A DNA stretch of 64,000 bases from Calliopum simillimum (Eukaryota; Arthropoda; Insecta; Diptera; Lauxaniidae). This document shows positions 9,808-21,120 of this stretch, one piece after another. The stretch is from positions 558,001 to 622,000 of the forward strand of contig OX638368.1 in the NCBI GenBank assembly GCA_951812925.1, given 5' to 3'. The position numbers were made by a program, and so were the translations under genes. The notes under the pieces were generated by a model. The model had not been told where the DNA came from. It did not search any database and was given only the letters and a program-made list of their open reading frames with translations. Position 1 is the first letter of the stretch. The number at the start of each line of letters is the position of its first letter.

Positions 9808-12800
9808 AAGATACGAATAAGGAGAGATTTGCACCCATCTGTTTAATGGATGAAACCTATTTTATATGAAAGTAAATACGTTTAGAAACATTTTGTGAGT
9901 AGGTTGTCTAAAAAAATCCTGGCAAGGCTATGGTTCATTCCATATTGAAAAGTGCATTTTTTTGAAAAAATGCACCCATCTGTTTAATGAAAAAAATATA
10001 TACCATTCGAAAGTTTAGAGCCTCTACAATATATTAAAGTAGGGTTGCCTATTTTTTTCCTGGCAAGGCATAGGGTTGTCAGGCTTTAAAAGGTCGGCCA
10101 AAACCACAAATTTGCACCCATCTGTTTAATGAAAAAATTATATACCATTCGAAAGCTTAGAGCCTCTACAATATGTTAAAGTAGGGTTGCCTATTTTTTT
10201 CCTGGCAAGGCATAGGGTTGTCAGGCTTTAAAAGGTAGGCCAATACCCCAAATTTGCACTATGTGTTTAAAAAAAAAAAATGTTTAAAATGTTAAAAAAA
10301 TCTGTTTAATGAAAAAATTATATACCAATCGAAAGTGTAAAGCCTCTACAATGTTTTTACGTAGAGTTGCCTATTTTTTTCCTGGCAACGCATAGGGTTG
10401 CCAGGCTTTAAAAGGTCAGTCAATACCACAAATTTGCACTCATCTGTTTAATAAATAAATTTTGTGTTAAAATAAAGATAATTTCATTGCGAACACGGTG
10501 ATACAGGGTTGCTTGTGATAAACCTGTTTTAAGCCAGGGTTACCGAGCTTTAAGAAATTAAATATTGGTACAAATGAAAATGTGCGACAGAGAGATCCGA
10601 GCGAACTATTTGGTTAGGATGTATACTAGACCTATCGTTAAAATTGAAAATGAAAAAAACCTTGCTCCCAGGGGCTATTGGTGGAAATATCAAGCATAAA
10701 AATTTTGGTTCCGATCGAAAAATATTTTACGGTGCCGCAAGGCCGTTGAAGGTCGGAAAAACGCTATTTATATGGAAAAATGGTGCCTTAATCGCAAGAA
10801 TCAGTCCTATCTCTGAAACTATTTGAGATAAGTGATTTAAATTTAGTATGTGTGCGAACAATGCTTAAGTTATTTGAATCCAATAAAAAAATAGACGATG
10901 CCACGCCCCCTCGACCCGAAATTATTGTATCTCTGGAAATATTGGACTCATGGGAATGAGACTCGGTACATATGTAATTGGCACTGGGAAAAATAATGTT
11001 TGGTAAAAAATGGGCGGGGTCACGCCCCCTCCTTCTAGAAAAATCAAATTTGTCATATCTCTGAAACTATTTGACACATATGAATAAGATTTGATTTCAG
11101 GTAATGGAAAGTGAACAGGATATGGCACTGTAAAAATGTTAAAGCAATTTAAGGTACTTAGTTGATGCAGACGCAGTAATTTTTTCTGTTCTTATTATGG
11201 TCTCCTAAATATCATCATAAATCCTATCTTTGAAATTATTTGACATAGGAGGATGAGATTTAACAAATTTATTCTTTTTTTCAATGAGGGGCGTGGCCCC
11301 GCCCGTTTTTTTTTTAATTTTTTTCCCAATGCCAATTAGAAAAATACCAAACCTCATTTACCTGAGCCAAATATTTTCAGAGATACGACAAATTTCGGTT
11401 GGAGGGGGCGCGGCACTGCCCATTTTTTTATTGGATACTATTAACTTAAGTATTCTTCATATAAATACAAAATCTTATCCTCCTATGTTAAATAGTTCCA
11501 AAGATGGGATTGATTGTTTCCTTATTTTCATATAAATAGCGTTTTTCCGACCTTTAACGGCCTGGTGGCACGGTCCAATATGTTCCGATTGGGACCAAAT
11601 TTTTTTTGCATGGTGTCTATACTTAGGAGACCAAAATAAGAACAGAAAAAATTACTACTTCTATATCAACTTAGTACCTTAAATTGCTTTAACATTTTTA
11701 CAGTGCCATATCCTGTTCACTTTCCATTACCTGAAATCAAATCTTATTCATATGTGTCAAATAGTTTCAGAGATATGACAAATTTGATTTTTCTAGAAGG
11801 AGGGGGCGTGACCCCGCCCATTTTTTACCAAACATTATTTTTCCCAGTGCCAATTACATATGTACCGAGTCTCATTCCCATGAGTCCAATATTTCCAGAG
11901 ATACAATAATTTCGGGTCGAGGGGGCGTGGCATCGTCTATTTTTTTATTGGATGCAAATAACTTAAGCATTGTTCGCACACATACTAAATTTAATTCACT
12001 TATCTCAAATAGTTTCAGAGATAGGACTGATTCTTGCGATTAAGGCACCATTTTTCCATATAAATAGCGTTTTTCCGACCTTCAACGGCCTTGCGGCACC
12101 GTAAAATATTTTTCGATCGGAACCAAAATTTTTATGCTTGATATTTCCACCAATAGGAAACTTTTTAGCCCCTGGGAGCAAGGTTTTTTTCATTTTCAAT
12201 TTTAACGATAGGTCTAGTATACATCCTAACCAAATAGTTCGCTCGGATCTCTCTGTCGCACATTTTCATTTGTACCAATATTTCATTTCTTAAAGCTCGG
12301 TAACCCTGGCTTAAAACAGGTTTTTCACAAGCAACCCTGTATCACCGTGTTCGCAATGAAATTATCTTTATTTTAACACAAAATTTATTTATTAAACAGA
12401 TGAGTGCAAATTTGTGGTATTGACTGACCTTTTAAAGCCTGGCAACCCTATGCCTTGCCAGGAAAAAAATAGGCAACTCTACGTAAAAACATTGTAGAGG
12501 CTTTAAACTTTCGATTGGTATATAATTTTTTCATTAAACAGATTTTTTTAACATTTTAAACATTTTTTTTTTTTAAACACATAGTGCAAATTTGGGGTAT
12601 TGGCCTACCTTTTAAAGCCTGACAACCCTATGCCTTGCCAGGAAAAAAATAGGCAACCCTACTTTAACATATTGTAGAGGCTCTAAGCTTTCGAATGGTA
12701 TATAATTTTTTCATTAAACAGATGGGTGCAAATTTGTGGTTTTGGCCGACCTTTTAAAGCCTGACAACCCTATGCCTTGACAGGAAAAAAATAGGCAACC

Positions 12801-13036
12801 CTACTTTAATATATTGTAGAGGCTCTAAACTTTCGAATGGTATATATTTTTTTCATTAAACAGATCGGTGCATTTTTTCAAAAAAATGCACTTTTCAATA
12901 TGGAATGAACCATAGCCTTGCCAGGATTTTTTTAGACAACCTACTCACAAAATGTTTCTAAACGTATTTACTTTCATATAAAATAGGTTTCATCCATTAA
13001 ACAGATGGGTGCAAATCTCTCCTTATTCGTATCTCC
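9808..13036. mobile_element. 3.2 kb Foldback-like palindrome
   Basis: The left arm (9808 to about 11290) and right arm (about 11500-13036) are inverted copies centred near 11415. Frames at 10922-11128 (minus) and 11703-11909 (plus) encode the same 68 residues, which shows how similar the arms are. A 12 bp indel separates 10644-10826 from 12005-12199. The outer part of each arm (9829-10450 and its mirror) holds four to five tandem units of about 140 bp with TTTGCACCCATCTGTTTAAT and CCTGGCAAGGCATAGGG. The inner part holds units with GGGGGCGTGGC. Tandem repeats inside long inverted arms are the hallmark of fly Foldback elements. No protein is encoded. Confidence 0.8.
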
Positions 13037-14154
13037 TACTAATAGCTAAAGGGCTGTCCATAAACTCTGTGGCGCTTCTAGGGGGGAAGGGGGTTCGAGC
13101 AACCGTCACTTTTTGTCACAGAGGGGGGGGGGGGGGTTCCAACAAGCGTCACGGGACGTCGTTTAAAATAACCTATTTTGCAGAAGAAAAAAATTAAAAA
13201 TTAAACTTAAGTTATTTAAAGGTATAAGAACATGTAACTTTCTTGATTTTTTACGATTTGGTTGTAAGAGAAGTATCGTTATTTGATTTAAAAGGCCGTT
13301 TTGACACTAGGAACTTCGAATTAACGATCGCAGTCTTTAAAATTCAATAATAGTACTTTCGTAGTCCTTACGATTATCGAATCTACAGTGCATACAGTGT
13401 TAGGCCTGATTATGAAAATAAATTTACAAAATGTACAAATAAGAATGTTAGTGTATATAAGGAGAAATTTGAACTTGTGTTTAATGTAACTCAATCATTT
13501 CAACTCTCAAAATTTTTATAAAAGCACTGAGTTTGCCACAGTTTTGAGAAATTTAAAAAAAGGAAACTTTAAATTTTGTTGAAGAAATTGGTTTAAGGGG
13601 TCATTGAGAATAAATTTGTAAGTGTGGCAAAATTTAGCTTCATTGGTTCAGGTTTTACCTTATCCTTTGACCGAACATTTAAATTTTTTTATTGAAAATT
13701 TTATAAAAAAAATGTATTGCTTTTCTTTTCAATTTATGATATGATAAATGTGTATAGTTAAACAGTTTTCTTAACTTCATATTGTTGTGAGCTGAGTTAA
13801 TTTCATGGAACTCCTTTTAATATAATTGAAAACGAGGCCTAAAAATAAGAACGCTACACGAGTTCCGCGTGACGTTTTCTGAAATTTCGGTGCAACTGAA
13901 AAGTCTTCTAGATTTGATTTTTAACTGCTTCGTCTATGCACATTCCGCGTACTCTTCCACAGTATAGTTCAATTTGATGCAACTTCATCAATTTAGTCGG
14001 AATAGAGACTTCATCAATTAGGTTGAATTAAAGTATGGAAATAAAAACTATTTTTAGTGATTGATTGCACACTGACTTTAAATTACAATTTTAAAAATAT
14101 TAGTTTTGCAATTTTTGCATGCCATAAGATTTACTCTTGTTAGCGCTATAATCG

Positions 14155-14159
<5 letters not shown>

Positions 14160-14185
<26 letters not shown>

Positions 14186-14187
14186 TG
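14160..14187 (+). repeat. (AAAT)n microsatellite
   Basis: About seven AAAT units inside element B. Confidence 0.85.
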
Positions 14188-14407
14188 ATTAACAATTTAT
14201 AACACATTTTCAGTGAAACATAAAACATAAATTGTTATTCTTTAGAATCGTCAAACGTCAGCGATATACTGAAAACCGTCAGTTTAATGATTGTACTTTT
14301 TGAAGGAAATTTTACCAGAAAAGCGGTCATTATCATAATAATAAAACTCAAAGTTCAAAATTCAATACTCGTCTAAAAAAATCACAAAACTAGTGCAACT
14401 AAGTATA

Positions 14408-14765
14408 TCGAGCCTTAACCGCCAAAAAGACTTAACCCTTTCGACCCGGCTGTTGAAAATGAGTATGTGTATACACATACTCATTTTCAATAATTTTGCG
14501 AGCTACAATTTTGTTTGGGATATATTGTCCCAGCCGGGTCGAAAGGGTTAACCAACAAAAAACAAATTTAACAGTAGAACTTTTTTTTGAATTTTCTTTG
14601 CATGCATTGTAGTGCAAAATTGCTTTCGCTATAACTACGTAATGGTACTTTTTACAGTCATGAAATTTGGAGGAAAGTTGCTATGGACGCGAGTTATCGA
14701 TTTCTTTCAAGAAAACGGAAATCTGAAATAGTGTCGGTTAAGCCTTTTTGGCGGTTAGGGCTCGA
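14408..14765 (+). mobile_element. TCGAGCC-ended MITE with TA flanks, copy 2
   Basis: Ends TCGAGCCTTAACCGCCAAAA and the inverse TTTTGGCGGTTAGGGCTCGA, flanked by TA on both sides. The right half (14616-14765) matches 41041-41187 closely, including GCTATAACT and TACAGTCATGAAATTT. Without the nested insertion at 14432-14551 it would be about 240 bp. Confidence 0.75.
14432..14551. mobile_element. 120 bp TTAA-flanked MITE, piggyBac-like
   Basis: TTAA at both ends, then CCCTTTCGACCCGGCTG and its exact inverse CAGCCGGGTCGAAAGGG. It interrupts the surrounding MITE after CTTAAC; the related copies near 6735 and 40640 have no such insertion and carry a single TTAA there. TTAA duplication and a CCC start are piggyBac hallmarks. 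A perfect 38 bp palindrome sits inside at 14453-14490. Confidence 0.8.
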
Positions 14766-15049
14766 TACATTAATATGAATATAAATAGAAACTTATTATG
14801 AGAATTGATTTTTTTCTGCTATTTAGCATTTTACGTGAAAAAACGTGCATATCAATGTGCTCAAAAGGCAACTTAAACAACTTTTGCACTGGTATATGCA
14901 TAAAAAAAAATATGGATAGGGGGGGGCGGGTTTCGGTTACCGTCACATGACGCTATGAGGAGTCTAGTCAAGCGTCACTTTTTATCACATAGGGGGGGGA
15001 GGGGGTTCATTTTAGCGAATTTTAGCGTCACGGAGTTTATGGACAGCCC

Positions 15050-15691
15050 TTTATATAGTTTAAGCCTCAAACCGTACTTTCACGGATGCTTACTTCAAAG
15101 ATGTGCTTCACAGATGTACTTCGAAGATGTGCTTCCCAGCAACGACATTCTATGTTGAACCATAGGAATGGCGTTGGTAGCAGCTCCTGCTTTCACGGAA
15201 GCGCAACTCAAGCCGCTTATAAGCACTTCCATTACCCGTTGGGGTGCTACAATTTCACACTACTTAATTTTGTATAGAATGAATACAGTAGTAATAAAAA
15301 TAAATTCATTTCACACCCTTCATCATTCTTCATTTGCATCATCCTCTCATTGCATGCTGTATGTGTGTGTGATTTCCCTTAATTGGTTTAAACAAAAAAC
15401 AATTTCCACAATGCGGCATCTCACTCTCTTACATAATTAACCTCATCGACACCACTCACTCGCGTATTCACAACCATTGGCCTCAAAATGTGCAATGATT
15501 TTTTTGAAATATTTTTGATTTACAAAATTCATCGTAATTATCATGAAATTAATTAAATTAAATACTTTTTTTTTGCATAAATAGGAAAAAATTCATGAAT
15601 AACATCAAAATATGCATATATGCATGTATATATGGGGCATTACATACTTAAGCGGATAGCATTTTGCTTTTGCACACCGATTTTTTTGACA
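15050..15691. other. Intergenic, no gene seen
   Basis: A few short imperfect direct repeats around 15085-15145 (variants of TTCAAAGATGTGCTTC) and AT-rich sequence. Three overlapping short frames have no recognisable domain. Confidence 0.5.
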
Positions 15692-16036
15692 TACAGTGGC
15701 TCATAGCTTATTTCGTGCAGTAATATTTTATAACTTAAAAATTTTGTATCTTTAAAACTGATACAAATATCATCAATTTTTGAATGCAGGTTTAAACGGG
15801 AAAATTGACAAAATTTGATTCCGAGGTACTCAAGGCGGAAAAAACCGATTAAGCGGGAGAAATTCAGGTCACAGCTTATTTCGTGCAGATGCTTATTTTC
15901 CCTTTGGAGCCAGCGTTTCGCGTTATTTAACGGGAATTTCTTTTTATATGTTCTATGTGTAATATTCGCAACCAGATGCAGCCAGTTTTTAGATTGATCT
16001 TGTACATGTGAGGGTAAAAAAGTGCAATTTGCAGAA

Positions 16037-16446
16037 ATGGTCGTCCAGCAGCGAAAATCGGTGATAACTCATTTTAAGAACGGCCAACCCCTGCGAAAAG
16101 CTGCTTTAAACGTTGATTTGAGTACCGCCTATAATGAAAAGCACAATTGAAAGCTTCGTTCATGCAAATCGGGTCCAAAATAAGGGTAAAAGTGCGTCAA
16201 ACAACAATTTTAATCCCGCTGACGATTCATTTATTGTCCACAAAATCAATACTAACCCACATTACTGGTTCCAAAAACGTCAAGGATATACACAAAGAAC
16301 TAAGTAACTCGTACAGTGCAAAAACTGCCGGCTGCGTGTCCCGAGACCACAGCTTCAAAGCCCAAGTAGTCCTTCATAAGCAAAAAAAAATCCAAAAAAG
16401 TCTACTTGCTTTTGCGATTCGGCTCAGTATTACGTTTCCGCCATAA
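16037..16446 (+). pseudogene. Tc1-type transposase N-terminal remnant (left arm)
   Basis: From the ATG at 16037 a helix-turn-helix-like start reads MVVQQRKSVITHFKNGQPLR, then KAALNVDLSTAY. Later, in another frame, come DDSFIVHKI and a segment with KDIHKELSNSYSAKT, SRDHSFKAQVV and LLAFAIRL. These match the paired-like DNA-binding half of Tc1 transposases (the RDHGFKA type motif before the catalytic domain). Frame changes and stops make it non-functional, and the family's roughly 340 residues are cut before the first catalytic aspartate. Confidence 0.8.
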
Positions 16447-16610
16447 GTATGCTATGTCATCAGGTTTAAATATGTTAAATTTAGGCTTGTCCATGGTTAT
16501 GACGCTGTTTTAAGTGTCCTAATCTTTGTGGGCGTGCTAAAACTGAGCTCGATATCAAAAAGAATGTAGGCTATGCTGGCTATTTTTGCTTATAAAGGGG
16601 TACTTAGGCT

Positions 16611-16925
16611 TTAAAATTGTGGTCTCGGTGCACGAGGTGGACAGTTTTTGCGCTTTGCAGCTTGTTTAGTTGGCGCTACATATTTGTGACTATTTTTGGA
16701 GCTGATAATGTGAGTAGTCTTAATTTTATGGACAAAAAATGGATCGTCAGATTGATTAAAAATGAGGTTTGACGAGCTTTTACCATTATTTTGGACTCGA
16801 CTTGCATAAATTAAGCTTTTAATTGTGTTTTGCATTATGAACTGGACTCAAATTAACATATTGAGCAGCTTTGTGCAGGTATTGACCGTTCTTAAAATGA
16901 CTTATTACCGATTTTCACTGATCGA
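16611..16925 (-). pseudogene. Tc1-type transposase N-terminal remnant (right arm)
   Basis: Mirror copy of the left-arm remnant. The minus strand reads a start like GRRSVKIGNKSF, then KSLIYASRVQNNGKSSSNL, DDPFFVHKI and CAPRPQF-like ends, in broken frames. It differs from the left arm at many positions, so the duplication is not recent. Confidence 0.7.
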
Positions 16926-17307
16926 CGACCCATTTTTGTAAAATGCACTTTTTTACCCTGACATGTACAAGATCAAACTAAAAATTGGCTACATCTGGTT
17001 GCGAATACCACACAGAGAACACAGAAAAAGAAATGCCCGTTAAATAACGCGAAACGCTGGCTCCAAAAGGAAAATAAGCTTCTGCACGAAATAAGCTGTG
17101 ACTTGAATTTCTCCTCCTCAATCGGTTTTTTCCGCCCCGAGCATCTCGGAATCAAATTTTATGGATTTTCTTTTACTTATTATGAACAATATACATGCCT
17201 GTCTAAGCCTGCATTCAAAATTTGGTGATATTTGTATTAGTTTTAAAGATACAGTGTTTTAAATTTAAAAAATATTACTGCACGAAATAAGCTGTGAGCC
17301 ACTGTAA

Positions 17308-19380
17308 ACAACTAGTTTGAGATTAGCATCCATGATTTTTGAAATTTTATTTTTCAAGCCGATTCAGAGATATAAATTTTTAAAAAACTGGAAAGCTGCA
17401 ACATTAATTAGTTTTTTGAAATAATCATAGCTCCACCTACAGTCAGCCAAATCATATGATTAATTTTTTTAAAGTTTTTTTTTTTTAAGAAAATTTTTAA
17501 AAAAATTTAAAAAAAAATTTTTTTTAATTATTTTTTTATAAAATTTTCAACTTTCAAAACTAAATTGATGTCTTTATCAATGATTTTGCTCTTCGATTTT
17601 TTTAAAAAATTTTGGAAAAAACTTCAATGTATTTGACAAATTTTAAGACTATTTTTAGAAAGAGTAAACGATGGGCACGGCGTGCTTGAACCAAGTTTAA
17701 ATAAAAGTTTCTTGCATATGGGTTTTTTGACTGAATTATGTTACGTAATAACTTCACGAATCAAATGATCCCAAAATTAAAAAAATCGAATGGGCCCTTT
17801 TTGAAATAAGGAGCCTTAAGCAATAACTATAAAAATTTAATACAACACAAAATTAAAAATATTTGTAACATTTTGCAAACTATTTTTTCTAAACTAATTT
17901 GAGGTCGCTGAACACGAAAAACGCATTTATTTTTTTTTCCTTGGGGTCGTTCCCAAGTTATTCGATAATTTATAATTTCGAGGTTATAGCTTCATATACA
18001 TCAATATATTTCTATGACGCCAAGTCCGATAAATTTTATTTTTCCACGCTTACAAAGAGTGATTAACGGCGCTTCTAACAAGTATAGCAATAATTATGCT
18101 CCAAACAAAATTGACTGAGTTAAAGCAGGAAAAAGCTTGATATTTCAAAAATTTTTTAAATTTTTCACATCAACTTCAAATGAAACAATTTGTTTTTGGC
18201 ACATATTTTTTTTAAATAATTATTTTTAGAAATTTGATTTAATGGCGCATATAATTGCAAACATTTTAAGCCTATGTTGAGCAAAATCGAATGAAATTTC
18301 GGACTTGGCGTCATAGAAATATATTGATGTATATGAAGCTATAACCTCGAAATTATAAATTATCGAATAACTTGGGAACGACCCCAAGGAAAAAAAAATA
18401 AATGCGTTTTTCGTGTTCAGCGACCTCAAATTAGTTTAGAAAAAATAGTTTGCAAAATGTTACAAATATTTTTAATTTTGTGTTGTATTAACTTTTTATA
18501 GTTATTGCTTAAGGCTCCTTATTTCAAAAAGGGCCCATTCGATTTTTTTAATTTTGGGATCATTTGATTCGTGAAGTTATTACGTAACATAATTCAGTTA
18601 AAAAACCCATATGCAAGAAACTTTTATTTAAACTTGGTTCAAGCACGCCGTGTGGGTTCTATTTTTTTTAAAAGTTTTTAATTAACAAAAAAGAGAGAGA
18701 AATAGCACTAAAATATTCCTCGTTATCGGGGAGAGTAAAAATTTCCTGATTGTCAGGAAGCGAGAAAAATTTTCACCGAACTCCACTAATTTCTCCTCCT
18801 CAACATTTTTCTTGAACATACCTTTCTCTTTTTTCCACTCCTAAGGGGCCTCCCATACAAAATTTAAATAGAAATAATCAACTTTGTATGGGAGGCTCTT
18901 TAAGGGGTATGATTAAAGGGGCTAGTATGCTCGAAAAAAAATAATGGAGAAAAAAAATTAATGCGATTCTGAGAACATTTTTTTCCTCTCCCAGCCGGGT
19001 TGGAAAAAATAGGGTAGTACATTAAAGAGAAATGTTGGAGACGAAAAATTAATAGGGGACATTTTTACCCTCTCCCTGTAACGAGAAATATTTTATTGCT
19101 CTTTCTCTTTTCGTTAATTAAAAAATTTCAAAAAAATAAAAATAGGTCCCATCGTTTACCCATTCTAAAAATTGTCTTTAAATTTGTCAATTACATTTAA
19201 TTTTTTTTTTCAAATTTTTTTTATTAAATTTTTTAATCTTCAGTTACTTATATAGAGCTACGCGGGGTTGGCGAGCGAAGCGAAGTTTTTTATAAAAACT
19301 TTCTATAAAAAATGTATATCTCTGTAACGGCTTGATAAAAAAATTTAAACGTGTCATGTATGCTAATCTCAACTAGTTGT
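17308..19380. mobile_element. Older foldback element (host of a nested insertion)
   Basis: Left end ACAACTAGTTTGAGATTAGC is mirrored by GCTAATCTCAACTAGTTGT at the right. With the 977 bp insertion at 17676 removed, the arms meet near 18890, where the CCTCCCATACAAA hairpin sits. It starts four bases after the Tc1-like element. No coding potential; A/T homopolymers dominate the outer arms. Confidence 0.7.
17676..18652. mobile_element. CACGG-terminated foldback element 1, 977 bp, TSD TGGG
   Basis: Ends CACGGCGTGCTTGAACC and GGTTCAAGCACGCCGTG. The arms of about 350 bp are near-perfect mirrors (17676-18030 with 18295-18652), with a loop near 18030-18290. TGGG flanks both sides (17672-17675, 18653-18656). 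The opposite arm of the host foldback, near 19140-19152, keeps the uninterrupted sequence with a single TGGG when read on the minus strand. No protein is encoded. Confidence 0.9.
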
Positions 19381-21120
19381 ATAAGACAAAAAAAATCGGT
19401 ATGTAATGCTTCATATGACATTTAGAGTGCTGCTTCGCGCATGTTAATAAATATTTGCACAGTTGTGGAAAATTGAAGTACAGATTTTTCAATTCAAGTA
19501 ATGCCATTTACTATTACCTGTAATAAGTTAAAAAAAATAATTTAATATTTGGATAACACTGTCTCACAAGGCTTTGCTGCATAAAATTGAACATAGCTTT
19601 TACCCGGTGCGCGTTGCCAAACCATTATAAATATAATCAACTGGTGATCTTAATAATGTTTTTTGATATTAGAATATTCTACGCAATCTATTAGTTCCAA
19701 CCAAACAAAAAAATCTTGGTCACTACCAAATAAAGGTAGACCATACACTTAAAACCTTTATGGTTGTTTTAGCTAGTTCCGGCTAAGATTTGTGCTAAAT
19801 GAGCTAACATAACAAGACGCGTTATTGATATATTGGATAAAAATACTCAATGTATCTAAGACTTTTAATCAAATCAATCCCTCTTGACTAAATTAAAAAT
19901 AATTTCTGCTAAAGTCATAAAATTCGAAAAAATTGAGGCTTGAGATTTTTATCAACAAAAATTTTGCATTATTGATTTCAGAATTTAAATTAATTTCACC
20001 TTATAGCTCAATAAATATAAAATAAATCCTAAAGAATGCTTTCGTATTTACGGTTTTATGGGCAGATTAACATAAAAGTTGATAGCATGTATTCAGATTT
20101 GTCCGTCCGAATTATATTATTTGATGGGCGTGGCACCGCCTACTTTTTCAGTGCAAGTTATTTATCTCGGTACCCTTTGCATAGCACCAAAAATAATGAG
20201 ATATGTTGAATTTAATTTTCATTTCGAGAACCAGCACACGCGATTTCAATTTTGTTTCCTTCACTTGCTTTCAAAACATCCACCTTACTTACTACACATC
20301 TGTTTTAAAATCTAAAAAAAAAAGTTTAGGTAATCGAAAAATTGTGTATGTTTATTTGTTTATATTCATGCGTCTGTGTATGTATTACATATGAAAATAT
20401 CCCTTTTTAAAGGTCGTCCAGCCAATTACAATTTTTATGCTTCTGCGAATTTTCTTAGTTGTTTGAGGAAAATTGCTTTTTCTGTTGACTTTACGCACAC
20501 ATGAATGCGTTCAGATGACGCTGCAAGGCGACAAGAGTTTAAACTCACACAACAACAATAACAACATATCAACAGCAGCAAATCCAAACTGAATAGCAAC
20601 ACGCGCGTGTTACTTTTGGCTAAAAAGGTTATTTGTTGTAATAAACAGAGTTGAGCTGTGCTGTTTACAAAACTTTCTGTTTACCCATACAACTTTGCAA
20701 AAAAGTGTTGGTGTGGAAAATTGTTAACTTGTTTATAATTGAAAAAGGATTTCAAAACTGTATGCTAAAAACAAAATAACAATACTGAGTTATACTAACT
20801 GAAAAGGTAACCATTTATTTTTTTCTGGAGCTAACATGACGTCTTTTTTGGTTTGTTGCGCTTTTATTTAGTCCTTTCTCAACTACTTCTAGTGTATGAA
20901 TAGACCTTTGGCTATGGTTTGTTTTTGTATGAGGAGTATTCATTAGTCATATTCTTTCTTCAATACCCTTCTCAGTTGACATAACTACACTGTCAAAATA
21001 AATGTCGTTTTGTGTACGTGTTTTTTCTAGGAGCCACAATTAAAATTCGATTAATTTAAAATTTTGGACTAACTAGGATTAATTTTTATTTCTGACACCG
21101 TGCGAAAAATAAAATACACT
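19381..21120. other. Intergenic, no gene seen
   Basis: AT-rich sequence. A GGGCGTGGCACCGCCTA motif near 20126 suggests a degenerate unit of the family found in the 9.8-13.0 kb palindrome. No exon or RNA gene recognised. Confidence 0.5.

Larger units (their letters stand above)
13051..15049 (-). mobile_element. DNA element B, inverted partner of A
   Basis: Starts GGGCTGTCCATAAACTC and ends with the inverse (GGAGTTTATGGACAGCCC). Its left part mirrors 7690-8822 and its right end mirrors 6650-6790. It includes an A-type MITE (14408-14765), itself carrying a nested TTAA-flanked mini-element, and an (AAAT)n run near 14160-14187. G runs flank both ends (13121-13136, and near 14921 and 14990). No transposase was seen. 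Confidence 0.7.
15694..17304. mobile_element. Head-to-head Tc1-like element, 1611 bp, TA-flanked
   Basis: Ends CAGTGGCTCATAGCTTATTT and AAATAAGCTGTGAGCCACTG, with TA on both sides as expected for Tc1/mariner insertion. The inverted repeats are very long: 15694 to about 16440 mirrors about 16611-17304, centre near 16499. Each arm carries the start of a transposase reading toward the centre, so the element is two 5' halves joined head to head. The catalytic DDE part is absent from both halves. Confidence 0.85.

Noticed and set aside
10922..12199. Repeated frames that look like a conserved protein (60-68 codons)
   Set aside because: They are mirror copies created by the palindrome arms; identity reflects DNA duplication, not selection on a protein.
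10495..12350. CACGGTGATACAGGG and its inverse as a fourth CACGG-terminated element
   Set aside because: The flanks are complementary rather than direct repeats because the motif lies inside the larger palindrome's arms; no target duplication.
14928..14955. GGTAACCGAAAC on the minus strand as a second hammerhead motif
   Set aside because: No CTGATGA core or stem II partner nearby.
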